Shown one piece after another: positions 1-7,836 of a stretch of 64,000 bases of DNA (the first letter of the stretch is position 1; every line of letters starts with the position of its first letter). The translations under genes and the position numbers were made by a program. The DNA is from Bacteroidota bacterium. Its GTDB lineage: Bacteria; Bacteroidota; Bacteroidia; Chitinophagales; Saprospiraceae. A model generated the notes under the pieces. It was not told where the DNA came from, did no database searches, and saw only the letters and a program-made list of their open reading frames with translations. The DNA lies in NCBI GenBank assembly GCA_963169455.1, contig CAUJDW010000125.1:1-64000 (forward strand), given 5' to 3'.

Positions 1-43
1 ACCCTCTGACTGGGCATAGCCGCTGTTTCGCTTCCGTGCTCAG

Positions 44-90
44 TCAGGGGGTGGCTCGCCTGAATGGAACCTCGTTCAGCCACCCCCTGA
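44..90. repeat. 13-bp perfect inverted repeat (hairpin)
   Basis: Arms at 44-56 and 78-90 are perfectly complementary (tcagggggtggct / agccaccccctga) around a 21-nt loop. Flanking sequence adds partial pairing (cctctg near 3 with cagagg near 94). There is no T-tract, so it is not a clean rho-independent terminator. It sits just upstream of the apparent tail of a broken gene and may be an intergenic repeat that interrupted it. Confidence 0.6.
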
Positions 91-133
91 CGCCAGAGGC
101 CCGCGTCCTGGGCCATACTGCAAAGAGGGCTAA

Positions 134-250
134 ACAGTTACAATTCACGACTATTTCGATGTTGGCCCTGATACCGCATGGGAAACAGCAACCAAGGATA
201 TCCCCAATCTGCTTCCAGCCATTGAATCGATAATTGAAGACTTGGAATAG
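134..250 (+). pseudogene. C-terminal remnant of an unidentified gene
   Basis: A 38-codon open stretch follows a TAA at 131 and ends at TAG 248-250. Its translation has the composition of a real protein tail (…HDYFDVGPDTAWETATKD… ending IIEDLE), unlike the surrounding sequence. No ATG, GTG or TTG start lies in it, so it cannot be a complete gene. The hairpin at 44-90 lies just upstream, where the rest of the gene would be expected, which suggests truncation. The family was not recognised. The alternative is a chance open frame. Confidence 0.35.
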
Positions 251-292
251 TAGCCACTTCTCTCCTCGCCCAAGCCCACCCCACCCCAGATA

Positions 293-306
293 GTGATTTT
301 AATCAC
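293..306. promoter_or_regulatory. CRP/FNR-like palindrome upstream of the decarboxylase operon
   Basis: The 14-mer GTGATTTTAATCAC is a perfect palindrome with TGA-N6-TCA half-sites, the arrangement bound by CRP/FNR-family regulators. It is centred about 88 bp before the start of the carboxyltransferase gene. A weak promoter-like pair (TTG at 328-330, TAATATTC at 352-359, 21-bp spacing) lies between, which would put the palindrome at an upstream-activator position. A similar palindrome lies in the hydrogenase divergent region (21586-21601). Function is inferred. Confidence 0.45.
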
Positions 307-387
307 CCCTGCTCAAGACAAAATTCATTGGGAGTTACCCCCTTTTTGTGCTAATATTCAGAAGAAAAATCGGCAAGCCGCTAGTTT

Positions 388-1947
388 ATGGATATTCAGG
401 ACAAAATCAAGCACCTCATCGATCAGCGGGATAAAGCCCGGCTGGGCGGTGGGGAAAAACGCATCGATTCCCAGCACAAAAAAGGCAAATACACCGCCCG
501 CGAGCGCATAGACATGCTGCTGGACGAAGGCAGCTTCGAGGAGTACGACATGTTCGTCACCCACCGCTGCACCGACTTCGGGCTGGAGAACGAGCAATAT
601 CTGGGCGATGGCGTAGTGGCCGGCCGCGGCACCATCGCCGGGCGGGTGGTCTATATTTTTTCCCAGGACTTCACCGTCTTCGGCGGCTCTCTGTCCGAAA
701 CTTTTGCCATGAAGGTCTGCAAGGTTATGGACCAGGCCATGAAGGCCGGGGCGCCGGTCATCGGGCTCAACGACAGCGGTGGCGCCCGCATACAGGAGGG
801 CGTCAACAGCCTGGCCGGTTATGCGGAGATATTCTACCGCAACATCATGGCTTCCGGGGTCATCCCGCAGATATCCGCCATCTTCGGGCCCTGCGCCGGC
901 GGAGCGGTCTATTCGCCGGCCCTGACCGACATTATCATCATGAGCGACCAGACGAGCCACATGTTCGTCACCGGGCCGAAGGTCACCAAAACGGTAACGG
1001 GGGAGGACATCTCCACCGAAGACCTGGGCGGGGCCACCGTGCACACCTCCAAATCAGGGGTGGCGCACTTCAAGGCCGACAATGAGAACGAGGGCCTGCT
1101 GCTCATCCGCAAGATACTGGAGTACCTGCCGCAGAACAACCTGGAAGATCCCATCGTCACCGAGTGCAAGGACCCCATCGACCGGATGGATGACGAGCTC
1201 AACACCGTCATCCCCGACGACCCGAACAAGCCTTACGATGTGAAGGATATCATCTACCGCATTGTGGACAATGAGGAATTTCTGGAGCTGCAGCGGTTCT
1301 GGGCCAAAAACATCGTGACCGGTTTTGCCAAATTCGGCGGGCAGCCCTGCGGCATTGTCGCCAACCAGCCCAATTTCCTGGCCGGGGTGCTCGACATCAA
1401 TTCCGCGCGCAAGGCAGGCCGTTTCGTGCGCTTCTGCGACGCCTTCAACGTTCCGATCATTACGCTGGTGGATGTGCCGGGCTTTCTTCCGGGCAGTTTC
1501 CAGGAATACGGCGGCATCATCACCCACGGCGCCAAGCTGCTCTTTGCCTATGGCGAGGCCACGGTGCCCAAGATCACCATCACCCTGCGCAAGGCCTATG
1601 GCGGCGCCCATGACGTGATGGGCTCCAAACAACTGAGGGCCGACATGAACTACGCCTGGCCGGGCGCCGAGATCGCCGTCATGGGGGCGCAGGGCGCCAT
1701 CGAGATACTGGAAGGCAAACGCATCAGCGAGATCGAAGACCCCGCCGAACGGGCCGCTTTTGCCGCCCGGAAAGAAGAGGAGTACAGGGAAAAATTCGCC
1801 AACCCTTACGTTGCGGCGCGCTTCGGCTACATCGACGACATCATCGAGCCGCGGAGCACCCGCTGGCGCATCATCCGGGCATTGCGGGCCCTTTCCACCA
1901 AAAAGGACCTGCTGCCTCCGAAGAAACACGGGAATATTCCATTGTAA
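388..1947 (+). CDS. mmdA: Biotin-dependent acyl-CoA carboxyltransferase (methylmalonyl-CoA decarboxylase alpha / propionyl-CoA carboxylase beta type)
   Basis: 519 aa, the usual length for the acyl-CoA carboxyltransferase family (510-520 aa). Two crotonase-like carboxyltransferase halves are visible. The N-terminal half has [14 protein letters not shown], the G-G-A-R acyl-CoA/oxyanion loop, and [16 protein letters not shown]. The C-terminal half has [29 protein letters not shown] and [14 protein letters not shown]. It moves the carboxyl group between acyl-CoA and biotin. The next three genes encode an OadG-like subunit, a biotin carrier and an OadB-like membrane pump, so the likely role is the alpha subunit of a Na+-translocating methylmalonyl-CoA (or similar) decarboxylase. 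Propionyl-CoA carboxylase beta is the alternative; no biotin carboxylase gene is nearby, which favours a decarboxylase. The start at 388 gives the family N-terminus. Confidence 0.9.
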   Translation: MDIQDKIKHLIDQRDKARLGGGEKRIDSQHKKGKYTARERIDMLLDEGSFEEYDMFVTHRCTDFGLENEQYLGDGVVAGRGTIAGRVVYIFSQDFTVFGGSLSETFAMKVCKVMDQAMKAGAPVIGLNDSGGARIQEGVNSLAGYAEIFYRNIMASGVIPQISAIFGPCAGGAVYSPALTDIIIMSDQTSHMFVTGPKVTKTVTGEDISTEDLGGATVHTSKSGVAHFKADNENEGLLLIRKILEYLPQNNLEDPIVTECKDPIDRMDDELNTVIPDDPNKPYDVKDIIYRIVDNEEFLELQRFWAKNIVTGFAKFGGQPCGIVANQPNFLAGVLDINSARKAGRFVRFCDAFNVPIITLVDVPGFLPGSFQEYGGIITHGAKLLFAYGEATVPKITITLRKAYGGAHDVMGSKQLRADMNYAWPGAEIAVMGAQGAIEILEGKRISEIEDPAERAAFAARKEEEYREKFANPYVAARFGYIDDIIEPRSTRWRIIRALRALSTKKDLLPPKKHGNIPL

Positions 1948-1965
1948 AATCAAACACCTGCGCAC

Positions 1966-2328
1966 ATGCAGCCCATCCACCTGGCCATAAACTGGGATGT
2001 CGTACTCGACGGCCTGCTGATCTCGGTAGTAGGGTACACGGTCGTCCTGCTCGCCCTGGCCGCGCTGTACTACGTCTTCCGCTACCTGCCCCGCCTGCTG
2101 CACCTCCGCGCCCGCTTGCGCCTGCGGCGGGAAGGCAAGCAGTCGCACGAAGGGGAGGAACTGTTCATCGGGGGCGATGTCAGTGCGGCCATTGCAACGG
2201 CGCTGTACCTGTATCTCCACGAAGTGCACGACGAGGAGAACGTAACCATGACGATCAAGAAGGTATCCAGGGCTTACTCTCCCTGGAGTTCGAAGATATT
2301 TGGCGTCACCAACCGCCTGCGGCGGTGA
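1966..2328 (+). CDS. OadG-like small membrane subunit of Na+-pumping decarboxylase
   Basis: 120 aa. One membrane segment lies near residues 13-40 (LLISVVGYTVVLLALAALYYVF), followed by a basic stretch and a soluble tail. This is the layout of the OadG/MmdD (gamma/delta) subunit that holds the decarboxylase complex together at the membrane. The tail (GGDVSAAIATALYLYLHEVHDEE) resembles the segment in Bacteroidota OadG-like proteins where a cytoplasmic helix follows the anchor. It lies 18 bp after the carboxyltransferase and 27 bp before the biotin carrier, so it is almost certainly co-transcribed. The sequence is short and poorly conserved, so the assignment rests largely on position and topology. 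Confidence 0.72.
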   Translation: MQPIHLAINWDVVLDGLLISVVGYTVVLLALAALYYVFRYLPRLLHLRARLRLRREGKQSHEGEELFIGGDVSAAIATALYLYLHEVHDEENVTMTIKKVSRAYSPWSSKIFGVTNRLRR

Positions 2329-2355
2329 TCTGAACATAAAAAGCAGCCCAGAGGC

Positions 2356-2790
2356 ATGAAAAAATACAAATTCACTATTAAGGGGCACGAATACGACGTA
2401 GAGATACTCAGTTTCGAGCACAACGTTGCGGAACTCGAGGTGAACGGCACCCACTATTCGGTCGAAGTGCAGTTTCAGCGGGAGGTGAAGCAGACCAGGA
2501 CTGTAAAACTGGTCCGCTCGGCCGTGCCGCTGCCTTCGCAGGAAGAATCCAGGATTCCTCCACCCGCAACCGGCGGCTCGCACCCGTTGAAGACGCCTTT
2601 GCCGGGCACCATCCTGAAAATCCTGGTAAAGGCGGGCGACAGTGTGAAAAAGGGCGACACCCTGTTGATCATGGAGGCGATGAAAATGGAGAACTCCATT
2701 TTTGCCGAAAAAGACGGGAGGGTGGTTTCCATCAGGGTGAAGGAAGGGGATACGGTTTTACAAAACGATGTCTTGCTTGAACTGGAATAG
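2356..2790 (+). CDS. mmdC: Biotin carboxyl carrier subunit (biotin/lipoyl domain)
   Basis: 144 aa. The C-terminal 75 residues form a biotinyl domain with the biotinylation motif EAMKMEN; the Lys between the two Met residues carries biotin. It is preceded by PLPGTILKILVKAGDSVKKGD, typical of decarboxylase and acyl-CoA carboxylase carriers. The N-terminal ~55 residues form a beta-rich region (KYKFTIKGHEYDVEILS), followed by a Pro-rich linker (residues ~60-75) that lets the biotin arm swing. It shuttles CO2 between the carboxyltransferase encoded upstream and the membrane pump encoded 2 bp downstream. Confidence 0.92.
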   Translation: MKKYKFTIKGHEYDVEILSFEHNVAELEVNGTHYSVEVQFQREVKQTRTVKLVRSAVPLPSQEESRIPPPATGGSHPLKTPLPGTILKILVKAGDSVKKGDTLLIMEAMKMENSIFAEKDGRVVSIRVKEGDTVLQNDVLLELE

Positions 2791-2792
2791 TT

Positions 2793-4142
2793 ATGAAGAA
2801 AGTCATTTCCATCCTGCTTGCCGTTGCCTTGCTATCGGTTCTGCACGCCACGCTTGTGCGGGCCGACCAGCCGGCAAAATCCGGCGCCGACACTACGGTA
2901 ACCCTCGTGCAGGAAGCTGCTCCGGCTGCTGATGAGGAAGCGGGAAGCAGGGCTTTGTCCGCTTTGCAGAAGTTTTACGGCTACACCGGCTTCGCCAACG
3001 CCAGCCCCTGGCACTTTGTCATGATCATCGCGGGCCTGTTTTTTATCTGGTTGGCCGTCAAGTATGAATATGAACCGCTGTTGCTGATCCCCATCGGCGT
3101 GGGCATTCTTCTGGGCAATATTCCCTTCAAGCTGGGGGCGAACCTGCAAATTGGCATTTACGAGCAGGGCAGCGTGCTGAACTACCTGTATTACGGGGTG
3201 GTCAAGGGTATTTACCCCCCCCTCATTTTCCTGGGCATCGGGGCGATGACCGATTTTTCTTCCCTGATCTCCAATCCGCGGCTGTTGCTGCTGGGGGCTG
3301 CCGCGCAGCTGGGCATTTTTGCGACCTACCTGGGCGCGCTGATGCTGGGCTTCCATCCGGCTGAAGCAGGCGCCATCGGCATAATCGGCGGGGCCGACGG
3401 CCCGACGGCCATTTTCCTGTCGTCGCGCCTGGCCAACGGGCTGAACGTCATCGGGTATGATGCTGCCGGGCAGGCCATCCTTGCGCAAAACCTCATCGGG
3501 CCCATTGCCATTGCCGCCTATTCCTATATGGCGCTGGTGCCCGTCATACAACCCCCCGTCATGCGCCTGCTGACGACGCACAAGGAGCGGCTGATCCGCA
3601 TGAAGCCGCCCCGGGCCGTGGGTAAGACGGAAAAGATACTGTTTCCCGTCATCGGTTTGTTGCTGACCACCTTCATCTCTCCCAGCGCACTGCCTCTGTT
3701 GGGCATGCTCTTCCTGGGCAACCTGCTGAAGGAATCGGGCGTGACCAAGCGCCTGGCCGATACGGCAAAAACATCCCTCATCGATATCGTGACCATCATC
3801 CTGGGCCTGACCGTCGGCGCTTCCACCCAGGCCGATGTGTTTCTCACGCCCCAGTCCATACTGATATTCGTGCTGGGCGCTTTTTCATTCATCATTGCGA
3901 CGGCCGGGGGGGTCATTTTTGCCAAGGTGATGAACCTGTTCCTGAGCAAAGAGAACAAGATCAACCCCCTGGTGGGCGCGGCCGGCGTTTCGGCCGTGCC
4001 TGACAGCGCGCGGGTGGTGCAGATGATCGGTTTGAAAGAAGACCCGAACAACCACCTGCTGATGCATGCCATGGGCCCCAACGTGGCCGGAGTGATCGGC
4101 TCGGCCGTGGTGGCCGGTATCCTGCTTAGCTTCCTGGGCTAG
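2793..4142 (+). CDS. mmdB: Na+-translocating decarboxylase beta subunit (OadB/MmdB family)
   Basis: 449 aa, a polytopic membrane protein with about 10-11 hydrophobic segments. It decarboxylates carboxybiotin and couples this to Na+ export. Family hallmarks: GIGAMTDFSSLISNP, GIIGGADGPTAIFLSSRLA with the conserved Asp needed for Na+ transport, an FL.GNLLKESGVTKRL segment, and the C-terminal AGVSAVPDSARVVQ followed by HAMGPNVAGVIGSAVVAG. An N-terminal signal-like stretch plus about 45 polar residues precedes the core; this extension appears longer than in the classical Klebsiella OadB. The start is 2 bp after the biotin-carrier stop, indicating translational coupling and making this the last gene of the operon. 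Confidence 0.92.
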   Translation: MKKVISILLAVALLSVLHATLVRADQPAKSGADTTVTLVQEAAPAADEEAGSRALSALQKFYGYTGFANASPWHFVMIIAGLFFIWLAVKYEYEPLLLIPIGVGILLGNIPFKLGANLQIGIYEQGSVLNYLYYGVVKGIYPPLIFLGIGAMTDFSSLISNPRLLLLGAAAQLGIFATYLGALMLGFHPAEAGAIGIIGGADGPTAIFLSSRLANGLNVIGYDAAGQAILAQNLIGPIAIAAYSYMALVPVIQPPVMRLLTTHKERLIRMKPPRAVGKTEKILFPVIGLLLTTFISPSALPLLGMLFLGNLLKESGVTKRLADTAKTSLIDIVTIILGLTVGASTQADVFLTPQSILIFVLGAFSFIIATAGGVIFAKVMNLFLSKENKINPLVGAAGVSAVPDSARVVQMIGLKEDPNNHLLMHAMGPNVAGVIGSAVVAGILLSFLG

Positions 4143-4144
4143 GC

Positions 4145-4331
4145 GCGGGCCTGCACAGGGCAATCGCATCTAACTTTTTTTGCATCAAATGCCGGTATGC
4201 GCATCCTGCCGGGGAGCCACGTTAAGCCGTCCGACGGCTTTGAGCCGTCAGACGACTAGCCAGGACGCCCAGCGTTCATCATCCGGCTGAAGGCTTGTTC
4301 CAAATGCGATTGCCCTGCGGGCCTGCATCCG
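4145..4331. repeat. Intergenic inverted-repeat element with central REP-like hairpin
   Basis: The sequence cagggcaatcgcat (4156-4169) reappears inverted as atgcgattgccctg (4304-4317), both next to GCGGGCCTGCA-like sequence. Between them, 4225-4257 holds agccgtccgacggct-ttg-agccgtcagacgact: two 15-nt arms, each itself nearly palindromic, so it can pair within or between arms. A related sequence (ttgccctgcgggc) recurs at about 26925, suggesting a dispersed chromosomal repeat. It may also terminate the decarboxylase operon, although no U-tract follows. Confidence 0.55.
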
Positions 4332-4336
4332 GAGTA

Positions 4337-4366
4337 TTGGAATCCCCCGGTATTTTTGTATATTTA
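4337..4366 (+). promoter_or_regulatory. Possible Bacteroidota promoter for the cytochrome c gene
   Basis: TTG at 4337-4339 (-33 element) and TATATTTA at 4359-4366 (close to the -7 consensus TAnnTTTG) are separated by 19 bp, the usual spacing for the primary sigma factor of this phylum. They lie 64 bp before the cytochrome c ATG. Motif match only. Confidence 0.35.
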
Positions 4367-4429
4367 AAGGGGCCTAAGCCCGGCGCTGAAAGACAAAAAG
4401 GCGTATTTTAACAGGCAAAACAACGAAAC

Positions 4430-4873
4430 ATGAGAAAAACCATAAGCTTTCAAACGAGTGATGCCATTGGAGCTGCCCTCCTGGTGCTTGCCCTTTTCCT
4501 TGCCGGCTGTGGAGGTTCCTCCACCAAAGCCGTCACGGTGGAAAAACCTACCGGCGAAGCCCTGTATATCTCCTACTGCCAGATCTGCCACGGCGAGCAC
4601 GGCGACGGCCCCATGGCCAATATGCTCAAGGCGCCGCCACCCGACCTCACCCTGATCAGCTACCGCCGGCAGGACGGCAAGTTCCCCGAAGAACAGATGC
4701 GCCGGATCATCGACGGGCGCGACAACATTGCCGGCCACGGCGAAGGGGATATGCCGGTCTGGGGCGCCACCTTCCACCAATCGGAAGGCATTGAAGATGA
4801 AACCGTCCTCAAAGAGCGGATCGACATGCTGGTCAAATATCTGGAATCCATCCAGCGGCAGCCTGAAGAATAG
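4430..4873 (+). CDS. Lipoprotein mono-haem cytochrome c
   Basis: 147 aa. A signal peptide ends in lipobox LAGC with Cys27 as the lipidated residue. Haem-binding CQICH follows at residues 50-54, and a likely axial Met lies in GEGDMPVWG. The fold is a small class I cytochrome c (DUF/cytochrome_CBB3-like), typical of periplasmic or outer-membrane-tethered electron carriers in Bacteroidota. The redox partner cannot be read from the sequence; no oxidase genes are adjacent, and the gene appears monocistronic, with its own promoter-like motif upstream and a perfect 47-nt palindrome just after the stop. It might serve the respiratory chain fed by the hydrogenase 17 kb away, but that is speculation. 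Confidence 0.88.
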   Translation: MRKTISFQTSDAIGAALLVLALFLAGCGGSSTKAVTVEKPTGEALYISYCQICHGEHGDGPMANMLKAPPPDLTLISYRRQDGKFPEEQMRRIIDGRDNIAGHGEGDMPVWGATFHQSEGIEDETVLKERIDMLVKYLESIQRQPEE

Positions 4874-4896
4874 CGGCGCGAAGCCCCGCAAAGAAA

Positions 4897-4943
4897 ATAC
4901 AAAGCTGCACAAAGGCCTTCAAGGCCTTTGTGCAGCTTTGTAT
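4897..4943. terminator. 47-nt perfect palindrome after the cytochrome c gene
   Basis: Arms 4897-4919 and 4921-4943 are exact reverse complements (23 bp each) around a single central base. RNA from either strand would form a very stable hairpin, starting 24 nt after the cytochrome c stop codon. It is flanked by A-rich sequence rather than a U-run. The most economical role is a transcript 3' end or stability element; a mobile or repeat origin is possible. Confidence 0.6.
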
Positions 4944-5155
4944 GAAAACTCAGCACCTGAACAGGAAATGCCAGGCAAAACCGCTCAATTTGAAATTCGG
5001 GCAGCTCCTGTTTTTTCTTTTTCGAATGCAGGCCGCGCCGCAACAGCCGCCTGGCGGCATTAGAGCGCCTTGCTATTAAACCGCGCCATCCAACGCCTTG
5101 TTTTCTCTTTAGAGGCAGATAAGTTTATCCGGAAAATGCGTGAGCGCGGAAAGAA

Positions 5156-5737
5156 ATGACAAAAAAGCTCAAAAACCACTGGAATGAAAAGTGGGAACAG
5201 GTAAGCTTTGGCAAGGCGACCAAAGGCTGCACTTACGAGATATCCAACTACGGAAGGATCAAAAGCATCGATAAGGCCAGCGGAGCGGAACGGGAGCTGA
5301 AAGGGGCCATCGTCAACCGTGATTTCAAAATACTCAATGTCATCCTCAAAGACGGTTCACACGGTTACGTGTACGTCCATAAGTTTGTGGCGGAACATTT
5401 TGTAAGTCGGCCTTCCCCGGAACATACCGTCGTCGTGCATAAGGATTACGATAAGTCCGATAATAAATGGACCAACCTGAAGTGGATCACGGAAGAAGAG
5501 TGGAAATCCTATCTGGAAAATAAACCGGGTTACGACCCGGAGAAATACCGCTACATACAAAAAAGCCACTACAAGCTCAACGAAACCAAAGTGCGCATGA
5601 TCAAGCGCATGCTCGCCCGGGGCAAGGTCAAGCGCGAGGTCATCGCCCGCAATTTCGGCGTAGCGGAGAACACCATCTATCAGATCCAGCGGGGCATCCG
5701 CTGGGGGCATGTAAAGATAGAGGAGGAGGAGAATTAG
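5156..5737 (+). CDS. NUMOD4-HNH-like DNA-binding protein with C-terminal helix-turn-helix (copy 1)
   Basis: 193 aa, in three parts. NUMOD4-like module, residues ~8-40 (EKWEQVSF…YEISNYGRIKSIDK). HNH_3-like region, ~70-115 (VHKFVAEHFVSRP…VHKDYDKSDNKWTNLKW), in which the His and Asn of the ββα-metal core are present but the usual Asn before the first His is replaced. Helix-turn-helix, ~140-185 (KVRMIKRMLARGKVKREV followed by a FGVAENTIYQIQRG recognition helix). NUMOD4 and HNH parts occur in homing endonucleases and phage genes, but here the protein is free-standing with an acidic tail (EEEEN) and a paralogue 2.5 kb away (8215-8802). A DNA-binding or regulatory role is as likely as nuclease activity. 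Confidence 0.75.
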   Translation: MTKKLKNHWNEKWEQVSFGKATKGCTYEISNYGRIKSIDKASGAERELKGAIVNRDFKILNVILKDGSHGYVYVHKFVAEHFVSRPSPEHTVVVHKDYDKSDNKWTNLKWITEEEWKSYLENKPGYDPEKYRYIQKSHYKLNETKVRMIKRMLARGKVKREVIARNFGVAENTIYQIQRGIRWGHVKIEEEEN

Positions 5738-5770
5738 GGGCAATAGCGCGATGAAGAAAATACGGAGTTG

Positions 5771-5799
5771 AAAAAAAGCTGCGCCGGGGAGGCGCAGCT
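5771..5799 (-). terminator. Rho-independent terminator for the minus-strand gene at 5861-6466
   Basis: Stem agctgcgcc (5777-5785) pairs with ggcgcagct (5791-5799) around a 5-nt loop. On the minus strand the hairpin is followed directly by a run of about seven U (complement of the A-run 5771-5777). It lies about 60 bp past the minus-strand stop codon and may also terminate the convergent plus-strand gene, since a short U-run (aatttt) follows on the plus strand. Confidence 0.75.
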
Positions 5800-5860
5800 C
5801 AATTTTCCGATCCTAAAACAAAAATTTGCGATATAAGGGACTCAGTAGTGTCCGAAAAAC

Positions 5861-6466
5861 TTAGCGCACGAAGAACTGGTGCTGGTACAACTTTTCGGGG
5901 GTGCGCACTTGTACGGTGTAAGCGCCCCAGCGCAGTTGGCTGAGGTCGTAGCGCTTTTGAACGATGACCACATTCTGCAGCGTTTCGCTGAAGGCGGCGT
6001 TGTCCCTGTCATCCAGAATGGTGATTTCCACGTCCGACAGGCGGCTGTTGAAGAGGGAGATGTCGAGGCGCCCGTCCTGCGCCTTGATAACAGGGGCGAA
6101 GAACTCGCGCTGGCGGTTCGGGTTGATGACAACTTCCTTTTCAGTGAGTACAATGGGCTGCACCACTTCTTTAAGGCTGGTTACTACCCGCAGGTAATAG
6201 TTGCCTGCCGGCAGGTTGCCGAGGTTGAGGAGCTTGGCATAGGTGGTATTGCCCTTCGTTTCCTCGCGCAGCAGCACGGCGCCGTATTCGTCCTGGAGGA
6301 TTACGGTGGTGTTTTCCTTCAGCCCGTCGAGCGAGAGGGCGGCCTTCTTCTCAGTAGGCACCGGCTTGAGGTCGATGGCGGGAAAACCGCTGTTGGCCAT
6401 GGCCGTGCCGGCCAGGCCCAGAATTATTACAGACAGTTGAAAGAACTTTTTCATTGCAGCATTCAT
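5861..6466 (-). CDS. Small secreted protein of Bacteroidota type (DUF3244-like)
   Basis: 201 aa. Signal peptide over the first ~25 residues (MKKFFQLSVIILGLAGTAMA, starting at the second Met). The mature part is beta-rich with two similar segments: ALSLDGLKENTTVILQDEYG … LGNLPAGNYYLRV, and LDISLFNSRLSDVEITILDD … LSQLRWGAYTVQV. This suggests two Ig-like or carbohydrate-binding-like beta domains. The pattern 'L-x-x-L-xxGxYxLxV' resembles short secreted proteins common in this phylum. There is no sorting domain or lipobox, so it is probably periplasmic. Function unknown. A start at the second Met (6454) is also possible. Confidence 0.7.
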   Translation of the reverse strand: MNAAMKKFFQLSVIILGLAGTAMANSGFPAIDLKPVPTEKKAALSLDGLKENTTVILQDEYGAVLLREETKGNTTYAKLLNLGNLPAGNYYLRVVTSLKEVVQPIVLTEKEVVINPNRQREFFAPVIKAQDGRLDISLFNSRLSDVEITILDDRDNAAFSETLQNVVIVQKRYDLSQLRWGAYTVQVRTPEKLYQHQFFVR

Positions 6467-6789
6467 GGCTCAAAAATGATTTTAGTTAAAAAAACACAGC
6501 ACATTGGATAGGCCGCCTGTTTTTTTGCGGCTCTGTCATTATGATCGATCACATTGACGATGCAAAGATAGGCCCGGCTGCAGGGGAAAAGCTCCCATCA
6601 TTTTGACGGATTTTGATACTATATTGACTGCCCGGGGCCGGCCCTGGACGTTTATCCGGTATTCTTCCCATCTTGTCGAACCATCGTACCGTTCATGGAG
6701 CCACAGAGCCGGCTCATCGATTGTTGCTTGTGGAATGTAACATTATAGCCTGGAAAACCGCCATATTTGTATTCAAATTCACCGGACTG
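6467..6789. other. Divergent intergenic region, regulatory
   Basis: 323 bp between the minus-strand secreted protein and the plus-strand CotH-like lipoprotein. It contains an AT-rich stretch just upstream of each gene and the near-palindrome at 6535-6558. No further gene is supported; an open frame running into the downstream gene from 6673 uses a TTG and encodes no signal-peptide-compatible N-terminus. Confidence 0.5.
6535..6558. promoter_or_regulatory. 24-nt near-palindrome, possible operator
   Basis: GTCA…TGATCGATCA…TGAC: the central 10 bp (TGATCGATCA) are perfectly palindromic, and the outer GTCA/TGAC ends are symmetric with two mismatched base pairs in between. It is 69 bp upstream of the minus-strand secreted-protein gene, where a regulator could act. 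No T-run is present, so a terminator is unlikely. Confidence 0.35.
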
Positions 6790-7836
6790 ATGAGCGCACT
6801 TAAAAATTTTTCCAGATCACTCATAATTCTTTCGATGGCCGCCCTGGCCGGCTTCGGCTGTTCCTCCGGCGGCGATGAAGGCCCTGGCTTGTTCAGCGGC
6901 CTTCAGGAAGAAGGGGTGCTTGAAATGACGCTGGAGACGGGGCTTTCGGGCCTGGTGGATGGCAAGGAAGGAAAGGAGCGGCAGCCCGCCCGCCTGCTCA
7001 TCGAGCGGGATGGCGGGCCTGTCGCGTACGATATAGAAGTGCGCGCCCGGGGCAATATGCGCCGGAACTTCTGCAGTTTTCCGCCTCTTAAGCTCTACTT
7101 TGATGAAGAAGCCCTCCGGTCGGAAGGGCTTTCCGGTTCGGGCGAGCTCAAACTGGTGACGCATTGCCAGGACGAGGGGGATCCCTGGGTGTTGAAGGAG
7201 TATCTGGCCTACCGCCTTTTCAATGAGATTTCCAACCGCAGTTTCCAGGTGCAACTGGTGCACATCCGTTACAAGGACAGCGATGGCAGCCTGCCCGGCG
7301 GGCGCCATTACGCCTTCCTCATCGAACCGAAGCAGGCCCTGGCCGCCCGCCTGGGCGGCAGCATCGTCGAGCCCGCCGAAGCGCTGGAAGCCCTGCAGGC
7401 CGAGGAGTACCGCCGGTTCGTCCTGTTCCAGTATATGATCGGCAACACGGACTGGGGCCTGGAGCAGGGCCATAATATCGAACTGGTGCAGGTTGGAAGC
7501 GAATCCTTCCCAACGCCCGTTCCATACGATTTCGACAATGCAGGCCTGGTCGACGCGGATTACGCCCTCCCTCATCCCAGCCTGCCCATTGACGATGTGT
7601 CCGACCGCCTTTTCCAGTGGCGCGGGAAGAGCCTGGAAGGCTTCGGCGAAACCGTGGCGCACTTCCTGTCCAAAAAGTCCCGGTTAAGGGCGGTTGTGGA
7701 AACGTTTGAATGGCTGGACGCTTCCGAGCGGGACAAAATGCTGCGCTACCTGGACGAGTTTTTCCAGATTATCGAACGCGACATACAGGACAATGACTGG
7801 GCCGGCATCCTCAATCAGCCAAACGGCTGGTCGTGA
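6790..7836 (+). CDS. CotH-kinase-like lipoprotein
   Basis: 348 aa from the ATG at 6790, chosen because it begins a lipoprotein signal ending in GFGC; an upstream TTG at 6673 would bury it. Features shared with the CotH protein-kinase-like family: VRARGNMRRNFCSFPPLKL (residue ~85), a K…WVLKEYLAYRLFNEIS helix, FLFQYMIGNTDWG-like segment (FVLFQYMIGNTDWGLEQGHN) and PVPYDFDNAGL, the putative metal-binding D-x-D. CotH-like proteins phosphorylate spore-coat proteins in Bacillus; in Bacteroidota the substrates are unknown. Cell location is probably the periplasmic or outer-membrane face. Similarity is read from motifs and may be distant. Confidence 0.55.
   Translation: MSALKNFSRSLIILSMAALAGFGCSSGGDEGPGLFSGLQEEGVLEMTLETGLSGLVDGKEGKERQPARLLIERDGGPVAYDIEVRARGNMRRNFCSFPPLKLYFDEEALRSEGLSGSGELKLVTHCQDEGDPWVLKEYLAYRLFNEISNRSFQVQLVHIRYKDSDGSLPGGRHYAFLIEPKQALAARLGGSIVEPAEALEALQAEEYRRFVLFQYMIGNTDWGLEQGHNIELVQVGSESFPTPVPYDFDNAGLVDADYALPHPSLPIDDVSDRLFQWRGKSLEGFGETVAHFLSKKSRLRAVVETFEWLDASERDKMLRYLDEFFQIIERDIQDNDWAGILNQPNGWS

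Noticed and set aside
388..1947. Assignment as propionyl-CoA carboxylase beta
   Set aside because: Not excluded by sequence, but the adjacent OadB/OadG-like genes and lack of a biotin carboxylase gene favour a Na+-pumping decarboxylase.
6673..6789. Longer TTG-start version of the CotH-like gene
   Set aside because: It would place the lipoprotein signal 39 residues inside the protein, which would not be processed.
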